Assembly: GCA_013115135.1 (NCBI GenBank)
Contig: JABANP010000030.1
Location: 124,001-188,000, forward strand
Length of the DNA: 64,000 bases
Source: Perkinsus olseni
Lineage: Eukaryota; Perkinsozoa; Perkinsida; Perkinsidae
Reading direction: 5' to 3'
The stretch's first letter is position 1. Every line of letters starts with the position of its first letter. Shown piece after piece: positions 22,979 to 34,140 of the stretch. The translations under genes and the position numbers were made by a program. The notes beneath the pieces were generated by a model. That model was given only the letters and a program-made list of their open reading frames with translations. It searched no databases and had not been told where the DNA came from.

Positions 22979-24529
22979 ACTATCGCAGTTGCCAGATTTT
23001 CTTAGACGTACCAGCCATCTGAGGAGGCGTTTTTATTTTTACCTAAACTTCCGACCATCTGCGCAGCCTCTTTCACGGGGGGGTATAAGTCGCCAGGAGA
23101 GGAGCGATTTTAGCTACGAGTGGTGTTGTGTTGAACTTGACTCTACAGTAGTGGGGGGGGGCGAATCTTTGGGTCAAGTTGTGGCCTATGTCGGCTCCCC
23201 TTCCGCAACAGCACGCTGGTGGATGCTCGACTGTCGGACTGCTGCACCGAGTGTACACTCTGGGAGCGTATCCAGCTCATTCGCGGGGTTTGATTGAGTA
23301 ATGGGGCGGGGCTCGGGTGCCGTCAGTGAGAACTTCATGAAGATCGTTGGGTGTTGTAGCCCGGGGAATACTGAGCATTCTATCCATCGAGGGGTGTTTA
23401 TTCGGTCTCTCGAAACCGACGTAGTAGAGCCGCACAGAACGTCACATGCTCGATTAACTCGAGATTTTTTCCGGTGTCATTTGCATAGGGTAATTACGAT
23501 CGCAAGAACGGAAAGAACTGTGGTTTTGCCAGTATTTAGATGGACTCCATGACGTTCAGGTTCGACGATGTGCGGTTGGAAATGCGCAACAGTTTTGAGG
23601 CGCTCCCGTCGAGTCGGGTGGGTTCTGAGAGTTCGTCGCTGGCTGATTCAACCTCGTATTACTGGCAGAGCTCGTCTTCGGCTACATTATACCAGGGGAG
23701 CACTGTATATCCGCCTTACCGGAAGGACGATGTTGTTGCCTCGAGAGTAGGGTGATGCCCTCGGGAGCGTGCGAGGCAATCTTCCTTAGAGAAAGAAGGC
23801 GGAGCGTTGCGCGGATGTGCCCTCGTCCAGTCGGCGTCCCCCTCTGTGGTTCAGCAGGGGGATAAGTGACGGCGATGCCACAAAATGGAGGCCGTCCGTC
23901 AGTACAAGTCGTTTGTGGCGGCATAGTAATGCCAGGCATTGGTACCAGGTAGTAGTCGGTTGGGCGACTGGAGTGCTCCCGCAGAAAGTTGATGTATCAG
24001 CAGCGGGCGTAATATAGGATCCATGAGTAGTTTCGCGGAGTGTGAATGGGAAGCGCCAGCCAAAGAGGATATTCGAGGATATTCGAAATCACCAGAGATC
24101 CGAGGCGGGCGAGTGTAGTTAAACTCAGAACGAGCAGTGTTACGTTGAAGCTCAAACCATCGAGGGCTGTATCAACAACGGCAGTTTTTGCACTCATCGC
24201 GCGTCTGCGAACAACTGGCGATCAACTAGAGATGGGCACTTGCGGTTTCTCAGGGCGCTCGATCATCTCACTTTGACGATAGGCGCTCTTCTATCCCGCA
24301 AAGGAGAGGTAAGTGCTCGAGCCAGCCGCATCGGTACGGAGTTGGGACTCGCCGTTCAGGGCTGCCCATTGACCTCAAACAGCCGTTCTAATTCGGAGAA
24401 TGAAGGCATGGAATTTACCAGAATTTTGTGACCTCGGATGGAAGTGTTTTGCGTTGGTGAACCCGGGGAGGCTGTGATCGATTCACATTTCTGAAGCTCT
24501 TATTTTTCTGATATTCACGCCAGCCCTCG
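22979..24529. other. 1.5 kb without a recognised gene
   Basis: Plus-strand frame 23540-23755 (MDSMTFRFDDVRLEMRNSFE, serine-rich) resembles a real N-terminal exon and could be a small gene or a distant 5' exon of the NRAMP gene. A minus-strand frame at 23997-24197 has a hydrophobic stretch (NVTLLVLSLTTLARLGSLVI) but no exons to join. A run of G with TATAAG lies near 23079-23087 and a short direct repeat AGGATATTCG at 24068-24088. No family recognised. Confidence 0.25.
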
Positions 24530-27500
24530 ATGGGGCCGTCCGCACCGCATGAGCCACTGTTGATGCCAACGGCGACTGCCAGCACCGCGTCGTCGGGCGA
24601 CGAGGAGGATATCGCCCGTGGGAGAGTCGTGGTCTGCCCAGTGGACGCCCTGCCGAGCGACGAAAAACGTCGGGCTAAGTTTAGCATGCGTAATATTGTG
24701 GTCGGATATAGTGGATCCGTAGTTATGGGGAAAATGTGCTACCATGGGATCGATCGCTGGACTTTTCCGACGTATACGGTTTGTCTGGGCTCTGCTCCGC
24801 GGCTGAAGTTTCTGATGGCTTGTAATCTCTCGAACCAGGGATCGTCATTTTCCGTCCAACGCTTGTGGCCCGGGCGTGATGGGCAAAATTACCTTTCCAC
24901 CGCCATTTGGCGAGATTCTCTTCGATGAAGCCGCTGTCACTGTCACAGCTGCAATTTCTCGAGGCTGCGGCCGTTGTAGTATCATTTCTCATGTGTGAGG
25001 CTGGGAATGACTCCGTTGTATTTCGTGTGCGGTGTATTTCTCTTGCCATGGAGTAGGTACATTTTTTCGCTACGCCGGCCCGGGGTGGTTGATGTCCCTC
25101 GCCTATCTTGATCCCGGTAATCTAGAAGCAGATTTGCAATCAGGGGTAACGGAAGAATCGGAAATCACCCGCGACGCATCGCTGTCCATCTTCAGGTTTA
25201 CACGGGTTTTCAGCTGTCGTGGGTCATGCTGTTAGCGCATGCGGTCGGGCTTCTGCTGCAGTGCCTCAGCGCGAGGCTCGGTTTTGTAACTGGGAAGAGT
25301 TTAGCCCAACACTGTACCAGGAGAGGCTTTTCGACGTTCGGCGATGGGGTTCGTTTCAGGTCGACAGGGGTATGGACCGCGCACTGGCACGATTTTGTGG
25401 ATACTCACCGAAATTGCTATCATTGGCTCGGACATCCAAGTAGTAGGCTGGAAGCAATTTTCTCTCCGATACGGAGTGACGGGCGAAATGGCGACGCTGT
25501 GGGGGCTATGCCGGAGTATCTTTCGAGTTGGCTCTTCGATTACGTATTTCACGCTTCTCGGGTGGAGCCGAACGGACGTGTTCAGCACGAAATTGAGAAC
25601 AGTCCGTTAAAGGGTTGTTAGGTCTCTTGATATATTCTGCTCACGAGAGGGAATTCAACAGAAAATAATTTCAAGTGAATGGGAAAAACTTTTCCCGAAA
25701 ATTAGACCTGGTTCGTAGCGGCGTGAAAAATATATTATCCAGTTATCCATTCGGCTGATCATCGGCTTGTTTTCAGGAAGTGCTGGGGTCGGCCGTGGCC
25801 TTCCGCCTGCTGTTCGGCATCCCACTTTGGATGGGCTGTGTTATAACGGCTGCTGATACCTTCACTTTCTTGGCAGCGCAGTAGGCTCGCAGGGGCCGGT
25901 GGTTCGAGGCTCTGATACTCTCTACAGGTACCTGCACGGTACTCGGGTATTGGAAGGCTTCGTTGTGTCCGTTATAATGATAATGTGCGCCTGCTTCTTT
26001 GCAAACTTGGATATCGTTAAACCGGAGCCCATTAGTGTGGCGCTAGGTAGTATCTTCGAGGCGATCTTGTCCATTCCGAGGAGGTCGAGTTGACGATGTT
26101 TTACTCTTACTAAAATGATCTCGGTCACTTAATGGTGACAGTTGAAAAATTTGATAGCCTTTGGAGTTCAGCTACGCGCGCCACGAAATTCTCCTCTGCG
26201 TTTTCGTTTTGGTTTCAGGTTTCATTCCCTCCGTTGCTTCCTATGCCGTTGTGCAAATGGTCGGAGTGGTGGGAGCGGTTATAATGCCGCACAACATTTA
26301 CCTCCATTCGGCTTTGATCAGCTCTACCCGACGGATTGACCGGTGGAAGTAGTGCTTGCTGCGCTGGGACGATTTTACGCCTGTTATTTCGTCCGTTCAG
26401 TCCGCGTGCCTTGGAACAGGCGAACGTTTACTTCTCCTTGGACGCCGGCGTTGCCCTGGTAGTTTCGTTTTTCATTAATACAGCGATCATGACCAGCTTC
26501 GCGCAGGTAAGGGCGGACTGCTCCTCCCTCGTCGCTCTTCGCTCCGTCGCTTTTGTGTTCACTTTTGGCCAACCTAGGATCTCTCAGGGTTTCTTTTCAC
26601 CACACTGCGCCACAAATCCCTCCGGTACGCTCGGCTGCAATACAGCAGCTATCGAGCCCGCTGGGGAATGCGCCTTGGACGACTGCAACTGCGTCAACTC
26701 GATGGGCCAGCAAGGTGAGAACTCGCACGCTTGCAAGGGAAAAACATTCGACAAGCTCGTCCTCAGGTTTCTGTACGGCGATCGGCCTCAGTAATGGCGG
26801 TTCCGCTCTAGCGTCTTTAGTGGGCTCGTCAGAGTTCGCGGCCACCCTCTTCGCGATAGGGGTGCTCGCGGCTGGCCAAGCCAGCACCATGACTGGTAGA
26901 CGTGGCTCACGTTTCGTAATAATTACTTCTTTCTCTCAACAGGCTCGCTCGCCGGCCAGTATGTTATGGAGGGCTTCTTGGGCCTGCATATCCCACTGTG
27001 GCTGCGACTACTGGTCACCAGATCGATAGCGCTGGTACGGCAGATTGATCGGATTCTATGGGCGAGCGGTGAACCTCTTAGGTTCCCGCCTTGGTCGTGG
27101 CGGTATGGCAAAGTACCGCAGCGGGGGAGTCAGCGGCATCTTTATCAGCAGTGAATGACTGGCTCAATATTCTCCAGTCCATCCAGCTGCCCTTCGCACT
27201 CCTCCCCTTGCTGCACTTTGTAGGAGACGCAAAAGTCATGGGCCACGTGAGTTCGCTCGAACCGTCTGAAAGACACTACTTTGGCTCGGTTTAGGACTGG
27301 GTCATTGGCAGTAGATTGAAAAGCGTTTGCTGGGCGTGCGCGCTCGCGCTCATCGTCATCAACGCTTACCTCTTGCATTCCCAGCTGGCGAACTTGAAAG
27401 CAGGTGAGTATTTGTCGGAAGCTGAGGCGCGCCACAATGGTATCTTAGGTCCTTTCATGTTCGCCCTGGGAGTGGCAGCGTTTGGCGGCTACCTCGTCCT

Positions 27501-27561
27501 CATGGGGACAGCAGTTCGTTCAGAGTTGAAAGCGTTCCTTCGGTGTATCTGGTCTCCATGA
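24530..27561 (+). CDS. NRAMP-family divalent metal transporter
   Basis: NRAMP proteins co-transport protons with Fe2+, Mn2+ and related metals across plasma or endolysosomal membranes. The ATG at 24530 opens a polar N-terminus. Transmembrane exons follow in family order: [20 protein letters not shown] (TM1 with the DPGN metal site), [20 protein letters not shown], the [26 protein letters not shown] block, [50 protein letters not shown] (TM6 MPHN metal site), [20 protein letters not shown], a cysteine-rich loop near 26600-26720, [46 protein letters not shown], and two final helices ending at 27561. Both metal-binding motifs are intact, so it is probably active. At least nine introns, several near 50 nt (for example about 25149-25198). 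The N-terminal joins (24690-25060) are uncertain. Confidence 0.9.
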
Positions 27562-27832
27562 TTTTCGTGGCGCGCGACATAATTCTAAGGAGTGACTGCC
27601 CGTTGAGCCTCCATTCGAGTTTTATACGGAGCAGTGGCTGCCATTGTCATCTCTTGCTCACTTGTCAGACATTTTTATTTGATTCCGGTGTCGGGTTGCG
27701 TTCGATTACGCATGCGTGCAAAACTCGTACCACACCTCCCGCAACTCATCATTTCGCGTTCGATCCGCACCGTGCAACGTCGCTGATTTCCGCTGTAGTT
27801 TTTCTCACTTGAGCCCGCCGCTTCGCTTGAGA

Positions 27833-29551
27833 ATGCAAGCCCATGCCGACGAGAAGTGGTGGGTTAGACCGGTCGCTGGAGCCCTCGCCAGCCAGACTGC
27901 CGATTTTTTCACGTAGTTGACCTCGTCCAGTGAACGCTCTTTTCATGCTTTCCCTCAGGTATCCGATAGACACGTCGAAGACGCGTTTGCAGCTCTCAGG
28001 GGAAGCAGGAGGCGTTAAGCGCTACAGTGGAATGGCTGATGCCATCAAGAAGGTGGACCTCGGTCACTAGTTGGGTCTTGTGTCCACGAATTCGCCTCGG
28101 CGTCGCTTTTAAAACGACAACGATTCTCTTTTTCTCGACAATTCACTTGAGCCTCGAACCTCAGTGATAGTCATATCCAAGGTCGATTCACGCTCGTCTC
28201 AGGTGTACCAGAACGAGGGATCCACTGGTCTTTACAAGGGATTCTCAGCGGCCCTCGTGCGGCAAGGCTTGTACCGGGGCCTTGTCTTCGCTCTTTATGA
28301 GCCGTTAAGGGATGAAACCTGCGAGCTGTTGGGCGAAGACAGTAAGGTCGAAAGCTTTCGCCTGATAGTACCTGGGCGGCGAGACCGTGAAGCAAGAGGC
28401 GGTCGTCAGTCTATCCGCTCAAAACTACAGTCTGTCGATGCACACTTATTCGTTGGTTTTCGAAAGCCGGAGGTTCACTGAATGTTTTCTGCTGCATGGT
28501 ACTCTCTGTCCGTCTTCGTTTCTGAATGGAAACGAGTGACTTGCGAGCCGACACAGGCCTCCACGGGTATCAACAGTTCACACGAGCTAGACTGTCATCG
28601 AGGGAACTGCTTTCACTAATCGGCTTCCAACTCTCCATCAGAGTCATCAGCGTCGCTCAAGGTCAAGATACTCGCGGGAGGGGTCGGTGGGATCCTGGGG
28701 TCGGCTATGATCAACCCCGTGGACGTCATCAAAGTGAGGTTGCTCTCCTTCAGCGAGCTGGAGCATCAGTTATTTTATTGAAAGGTGAGGATGCAAGGTG
28801 ACTTGAAAGTGGGCGCGGAACGTCGCTATCGCAATGTTTTTGACGGCCTCTACAAAATGTATACCACTGAAGGCTTGAAGGGCATCAGGTAAGGGGCTCG
28901 AGACTCGCCGGCGGCTGGAGGCGTGCCTGTTAGTGTTGGCGTCATACCGAACATGCAGAGAGCTTTTTTGGTCAACGCAGCCGAGTTGGCCACCTATGAT
29001 CAGTGCAAGGAAGAGATCGTGAAGGTTTTTGGTGACAACACCTTCAGGTGGGCTTGATGACGACGCCATTTTACCTGCGAGGGTCGCTTCTTCAGTTACT
29101 TTGTGTCTTCGATGGTCGCTGGCTTCGTCGCGGCAGTCGTCAGCACTCCGGTAGATGTAGCAAAGACTCGTTTGATGAACCAAGACTTGACTAAAGGGAG
29201 GTGAGATTCATTTTTCGCGGCCAAACAAAGCGGAAGATGTCCAGGCAAATATTCTGTTTTCTCGGTTCAGAGCGTATCGTGGGCTAACAGACTGCCTAGT
29301 GAAAACGGTCAAGTCTGAAGGACTGTTTGCCGTCTACAAAGGCTTCATCCCAAATTGGGTGAGAGGCATCCTTCTCTCTTTTGCTAGCTATGCTTCAACT
29401 CCAGTCACCCGTGGAAGGCCTGTGGCCGATCCGTGGTGACCCCTGTGTGCCAGCTATGTTTTCTTGCTAGGTTCGTATCGGTCCTTATACGACCATCGCG
29501 TTCATCGCGTTCGAAGAATACCGCAAACAAGCCGTGCGATTATCCTCCTGA
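27833..29551 (+). CDS. Mitochondrial carrier family protein
   Basis: Inner-mitochondrial-membrane carrier with the usual three repeats. The ATG at 27833 gives [20 protein letters not shown]. Repeat 1 signature: [18 protein letters not shown] (about 27960), then [20 protein letters not shown]. Repeat 2: [20 protein letters not shown] then DVIKVRMQ across an intron (about 28655-28795), then [20 protein letters not shown]. Repeat 3: [20 protein letters not shown] (about 29140-29200), [13 protein letters not shown] and [20 protein letters not shown], stop 29549-29551. All three Px[DE]xx[KR] motifs are present. The sequence is closest in style to the 2-oxoglutarate/dicarboxylate/UCP group ([29 protein letters not shown]), but the substrate cannot be assigned. 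At least seven introns. Confidence 0.88.
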
Positions 29552-29774
29552 GGACTGTGCTTTGGTTGTTCTCTACTTTTTGCTCAATTCTGTTCTTACG
29601 ATAAGCGTTTTGCGGCGGCCAGAAAAGTGGCGCCAAGCAGGGTAGGCCGACTGGTGCGCGAATGCTTCGGCTGGCCCGTGTCTCCATGCCCCCTCTTAGT
29701 GTCGTGTTAGGTCTTAGTCCGAACTCCGCGGGACTCATTTAGTTGATTCTTCGACGACTCGGTTGGCACGTCAA

Positions 29775-30742
29775 ATGGCTCCCTCTCGGTCGAAGCCATC
29801 CACTGGCTACAATGAGTTCAAGAAGCGGGAAAAGCAGCACAAGTTCCAAAGGAAGGCGAAGCAGATGAAAAAGTAACGTAGACCTTGTCTCTACTGCACA
29901 ATGTCTGACGGAGTTCTGCTCAGGTACCATCGGATGCTGCAGCACGAGGAGAAGTCGGAGAGTGTTAACACCACTCGAGAGGACTATGAGGGTGGTTTCC
30001 AATTTTTTGTTCTCAATGGTCGATGCGGTTGTTGTCAGATCGTCTGTTCAACCCTTTCGGGAAGCCTCGGGTGACTGAACCCGCAGGAGAGACCAACGTT
30101 GTTGTGGAGAAGCAATCTATCGCTGAGCAGCCGGTGGTCCTTGCGGAAGAGAACGATGAATCTGTGAACGAATTCGTGACGAATGACGAGGAGATGAGCG
30201 AAGCTCTTCGAGATGAGGAGGAGAATGACGTGGAGTCTAGTAAGCGAACGCCATCGTTAAGAGGTCGCATGGGTGGAATCAGGTGGGTTGCCGGTGGTGG
30301 CTGAGGCACCAAAAGAAGGCAAGGGTGTCGATGCTCGAAGTAACCCCTTCCAGAAGGAACAGCGACAATACCAGCGGTGGGAAGCTGGTAAGCTTCGAAG
30401 CCATTCTCAGGGTTAAGGGACGTACCTGCTCGTGCTCGTGCGTTTCAGAGCGCGAACGTCGAGAGAAGGAATTCGAGGAGCGCGAGGAGGAGATCAAGAA
30501 GCAGAAGATACGCTCTGCGAAAGCGAGGTGACCTTGATTGTGTTTCTCAATTTTTTTCGGACTCCCACTGTTCCAGACGGGCCCATGGCCGCTTGCTGTC
30601 CGCAAGGACGAAGAAGGGGCAGCCGAAGATGCACATGCAGCTCGAAAGCATGATGAGACGGTGGGTGCTCGAGCGCTTTACGACGGGAGCTGGCGTTGCA
30701 ATCGCCTATCGTAGGTACAAGAAGAAGCAACAGAAGGATTGA
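29775..30742 (+). CDS. rRNA-processing protein, FYV7/TAP26 (CCDC59)-like
   Basis: Small basic nucleolar protein thought to act in 18S pre-rRNA processing. The ATG at 29775 gives MAPSRSKPSTGYNEFKKREK and a charged helix, then an acidic middle (NEFVTNDEEMSEALRDEEEN, about 30160-30220). The conserved C-terminal block is spread over two exons: REREEEIKKQKIRSAKA-like sequence (about 30450-30530) then LLSARTKKGQPKMHMQLESM (about 30590-30655), which resembles the RT.KGQP motif of FYV7/TAP26 proteins. It ends KKKQQKD at 30742. Five introns, mostly 50-70 nt. Family assignment rests on the KxRxxxAR...RTxKGQP pattern; a different nucleolar coiled-coil protein is possible. Confidence 0.65.
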
Positions 30743-30963
30743 AGTTGCCACGGCGAGTCCACTGCCCCACTGCGCCTAGTAGACGTCGTCATACGTAACC
30801 CTTTATCAGTCTCGGAAGGATCTGGTCGTTGTGTTCTCTGTGACGCTTTCTGGGAGACGTTCCGCCGGGATTGTTTTTCTCTCTTTTATCGCTGCTGTGC
30901 ATCGAACCTATCATGCCCAGTGTGGAACTCCGTTCTTCATAAGCTTTTCACCCTCGCATTCGG

Positions 30964-31536
30964 TATGTCCAGTACCGCGAAGCCGTCCGCAGACGGCGGT
31001 GGAAATGGTACAGCTGAGGCTGTTCCAGACCTGCAAGGGCTGTATGATTCACCGGATGTTGACGACAAGATCGACGAGACTGGATGTAAGCATGGCAGCA
31101 TTACCACGCGACAGAGAAACAAGAGATGATAGCTCTAGCCCCTAGCCTCGGGGGCGAGAAAATTCATCGGAAGAAGTGCGCATTCACGAGGCCCTCCTAA
31201 ATTCGCGGCTGTGCGAGGAGTGCTACGTGCTCGTTCATGAACCTCCAGTGTTTATGTGTTTGGGTCTCGGAAGATGGGTAGTCGAACAATTAGTTTCCTT
31301 AATCGGTTGAATCACCACCTCTTGGCTTGCCACAGGCTTCTGCCTCGACGGAGGGGCATGCCCGATCAGGTTCCGAGTCCTACGCTGCTCTCGAGGATTG
31401 CATTGTGGACAGCGATCGCGACTGGCGCAAGTGCCAGACAGAGCTGGTCGAGTTTCGGAAGTGCATGAAAGACCACGGCCGTCTGGCGGCTGAAGGTTTG
31501 AAGATTGATGGTCATGAACGCAGTTCGAGAAACTGA
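30964..31536 (+). CDS. CHCH-domain protein, COA4-like (putative mitochondrial)
   Basis: Two exons: ATG 30964 (MSSTAKPSADGGGNGTAEAV...) to a GTAAGC donor near 31086, then from about 31327 ESYAALEDCIVDSDRDWRKC followed by QTELVEFRKCM and a charged tail, stop 31534-31536. The C-x10-C / C-x9-C arrangement with DWRKCQ and FRKCM closely resembles the second half of COA4 and related twin-CX9C proteins imported by the MIA pathway and needed for cytochrome oxidase assembly. The position of the usual first cysteine is occupied by other residues, and the first spacing is 10 instead of 9, so only a partial disulfide hairpin is possible. About 105-110 residues, as expected for the family. Confidence 0.6.
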
Positions 31537-31602
31537 GTTTCTGTGTACCGTAAGCGCTGTGTTGTTACTGAGAGTGGTTTGACTACGATTACAGGCTGGG
31601 AG

Positions 31603-32709
31603 ATGTCGGATCAATCGCCGGGAGACTCGAGTCCGAGGACGATATCCGAGAAGGCAGACTTGGGCACCGGTGGCGTCGCGAAGTTCAGCCCACTACAATA
31701 CAGTTGCGTCAAACGAGTGAGTCACCTGCTAGCGATGCTCACAACCGATGGGCGCTGTTTCAGGACGTCCAAGCCGTTAAGGGTCTCCTCGCCGCGGGTG
31801 TCGCTGTTGACCATCAAAACGCGTACGGCGACTCAGCGCTCCATTACGCGGCTGCCAACGGGGACGAAGAGATCGTACTGGCGTTGTTGAAGTGATTGAC
31901 CTGAAAGCAATCGCGGAGGGAGGATTCTCATCAGGCACAAAGCTTCGGTGAATGCTGAGAACAACTACGGTCAGACTCCTCTCCACCACGCAGCGCAGAT
32001 GGGGCACGCTGAAGCCTGTGTCAATTTGATACACTGGGGAGCAGATACCGAGAAACGAACTGGCAAAGGTAGCTTGAGGCCCGAAACTCACTTCGGAGTA
32101 GTTTTCACTCTGATTTGACATGAAGTTCTCGCTCACATTCATGCGACGATCAGTTTACTAGGGAAATAGCTCGAAGAACCCACTGGCCGTTTTGTTGTGG
32201 CTGTTGCAATAGCTTAAAACTACGGAAGCTCATACCAGAAAGGTTTTAGAATGGGATAGAAAGACACTAGGCGTTGAAACCAAAGATCTGGGGTGCGGTC
32301 GTAGTTCTAAGTCGACTTAGGCTCGTATGAGTTCAGTTTGATTGTGTTTAATATTTTTGCTCACGATGAGCCGCGCGTTAGAGCTTGCCTGTTCACGCGA
32401 CTCCCGACGGACCCTGTTGTCTGGGAGACCGGCCTTGTGACCTCTTTATATGAGGGATCTCTTAATCCCTCATATTACAATTACTGCCGAATAAGGCTCA
32501 TCACATCGTTGTCTCCACTACAGAATCTCCGGTGAAAATCATGGTATGATCAAGAGCGTTCATAGGGATCATTCATGGTAGGCAAACGTGCTATTGAGAT
32601 GACGAAGGACTCCAAGACGAGACGAGTCATTAAGGACACCAAGCCGCTGGATCCCGATGTCCGAAGTCGAAAGGGACGTCTTGACGAAACTCGAATTCCC
32701 TTCAGATAA
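31603..32709 (+). CDS. Ankyrin-repeat protein, module A
   Basis: The start at 31603 gives MSDQSPGDSSPRTISEKADL, then KFSPLQYSCVKR. After an intron come AVKGLLAAGVAVDHQNAYGD and SALHYAAANGDEEIVLALLK (31764-31890), then ENNYGQTPLHHAAQMGHAEA and WGADTEKRTGKG (about 31950-32065). A long intron (about 32068-32584) carrying a perfect hairpin leads to a C-terminal exon (KRAIEMTKDSKTRRVIKDTK) with a stop at 32707-32709. Canonical ankyrin signatures are G-TPLHHAA and GD-ALHYAA. First of four similar consecutive units, each starting with an S-x-L-x-Y-A/S-C-V/T motif. Target unknown. Confidence 0.65.
32448..32475. repeat. Perfect 11-bp inverted repeat with 6-nt loop
   Basis: ATATGAGGGAT (32448-32458) and ATCCCTCATAT (32465-32475) are perfect reverse complements around CTCTTA. 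It lies in the 0.5 kb gap or long intron near the end of ankyrin module A. Confidence 0.75.
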
Positions 32710-33357
32710 TACGAAAGGAAGTCGAGGAAGCAACGGGGAGTCGAGTGACGCCGGCTCAAGGTACCAGCGTGACCTGCTAAGAAGAGGGGCCAATAGACGT
32801 CGATCTCAGATCGACGGGCGGAATTGCTCCGGAGTTACAGCGGCGACATGCTCCACGATCCTGTAGACGAGTCCGCTGAGGCTAGTGAATTCACAGACCT
32901 TATGTACGCTTGCACTAGAAAGGACTTGTCTGCCGTTAAGGTAGAGGAAGGTCGGTAAACTCACTGCGTAGCGGCCTGTGGTCAGCGCATTGTGAGAATC
33001 GACCCTGCCCAAGTTACGGTGAAGAATGTCTATGGTGACACAGCGTTGCATTACGCTTGCAAGGGTACCGCTCACGGCGCCCCTTGCCGGCTGGGGTCCT
33101 CTGCCCCTTCTCAGGGACTGACATCGAGATGGTCGAGACCCTCCTCCAGAACGGCGCCGACGTCCACGCGCGAAATCAGTTCGGGCAGTTTCCAATCGAC
33201 CATGCTGCTAAGAGGAGTCCAGAAATTTTTTCTGCGCTGAAAGGTGCCGTGTTTCGCGGCACCGCTCCCCACAGCGATGCTGTTTCGACCTCAGATTACG
33301 GCGCCTTGTGGGATAGGAAACATAAGTGTGGGGTGCCGCCGGAAGGTGATCAACTAG
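32657..33357 (+). CDS. Ankyrin-repeat protein, module B
   Basis: Possible start at 32658 (MSEVERDVLTKLEFPSDNTK), which would overlap the tail of module A in another frame. The start is unproven because its splice phase to the next exon does not fit well. A clear exon from about 32848 reads MLHDPVDESAEASEFTDLMY and ACTRKDLSAVK. Then RIDPAQVTVKNVYGDTALHY (about 32995-33055) and, after an intron ending TCTCAG, VETLLQNGADVHARNQFGQF (about 33128-33185) with PIDHAAK. The last exon ends at 33357. Same module design as its neighbours: a Y-x-C lead-in followed by two or three ankyrin repeats. Confidence 0.55.
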
Positions 33358-33391
33358 CCTCGCCCCAATCGCCCATCATACTCCCCAAGGT

Positions 33392-34140
33392 ATGCTGCAC
33401 TCTAGCGCGGCCGAGGAGGAGAAACAGCCCGCCAAAACTGTGTTCATCGTGCAGAAGGCGGAGGTCAACGACAACCCATCGGTAGAGGCGGTTCGGCTGT
33501 CGCTGTCATGAGCTGTTCCCTCGACAGGTTTCCTCACGTACGGGGGACGCGGGGCGACAGCTGTTCAAGGAGCAGAAAAGGAGCATCGGGTCCTTCTCGA
33601 GTTCTTACAGCAGCCTCCAGTATGCTTGTGTCAAGAAAGACGAAAAGTTATTCCGGGAGATACTGAAGTAGGTCAACTTTCCGACCACTTTCAAGTCTGT
33701 TAATCAGAAATGAGGAGGTTGACGTAAACGCGAAGAACGCTTATGGTGACGCCGCATTGCACTACGCGGTACAAGGAGGTACGTGCGTGTTCTCCGCTAC
33801 ACGAGACTTGCCGTTTCCAGGCTTGGCGGACATCGTGAAGGAACTGATCACGCACAAGGCCGACCTGGACATTCAGAACGACTTCGGCCAAACGCCTTTG
33901 CACCACGCGGCGCAGGTGGAAATGCTGCAAGACCGGAGACCGCAACAGGCCGAATGCTTTCAGCTCGGTCACATCAGCATAGTGAAGTTGTTATTGGAGG
34001 GCGGTGCGGACAGAGACCTGACAACTGATAAGGGGAAGACCCCCTACGCTCTGTCCAAAGATATTGAGATCAGAAGGCATGTGACCCGCTGGACCGGTCG
34101 CGCCGCAGCTCTATTCCAGGTTGCTACGGGAGGCTGTTCA
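33392..34140 (+). CDS. Ankyrin-repeat protein, module C
   Basis: The ATG at 33392 (MLHSSAAEEEKQPAKTVFIV) opens a charged N-terminus; after an intron comes SSSYSSLQYACVKKDEKLFR. After another intron: VDVNAKNAYGDAALHYAVQG (about 33718-33778), HKADLDIQNDFGQTPLHHAA (about 33853-33912), a longer linker, then LGHISIVKLLLEGGADRDLT (about 33965-34022) and TPYALSKDIEIRRH. Four ankyrin motifs are recognisable. No convincing stop closes this unit before module D, so C and D may be one protein. The end given is approximate. Confidence 0.55.

Noticed and set aside
22779..23297. 172-codon plus-strand frame
   Set aside because: Runs through the SKP1 last exons in another frame and is arginine/serine-rich; the SKP1 reading is clearly the coding one.
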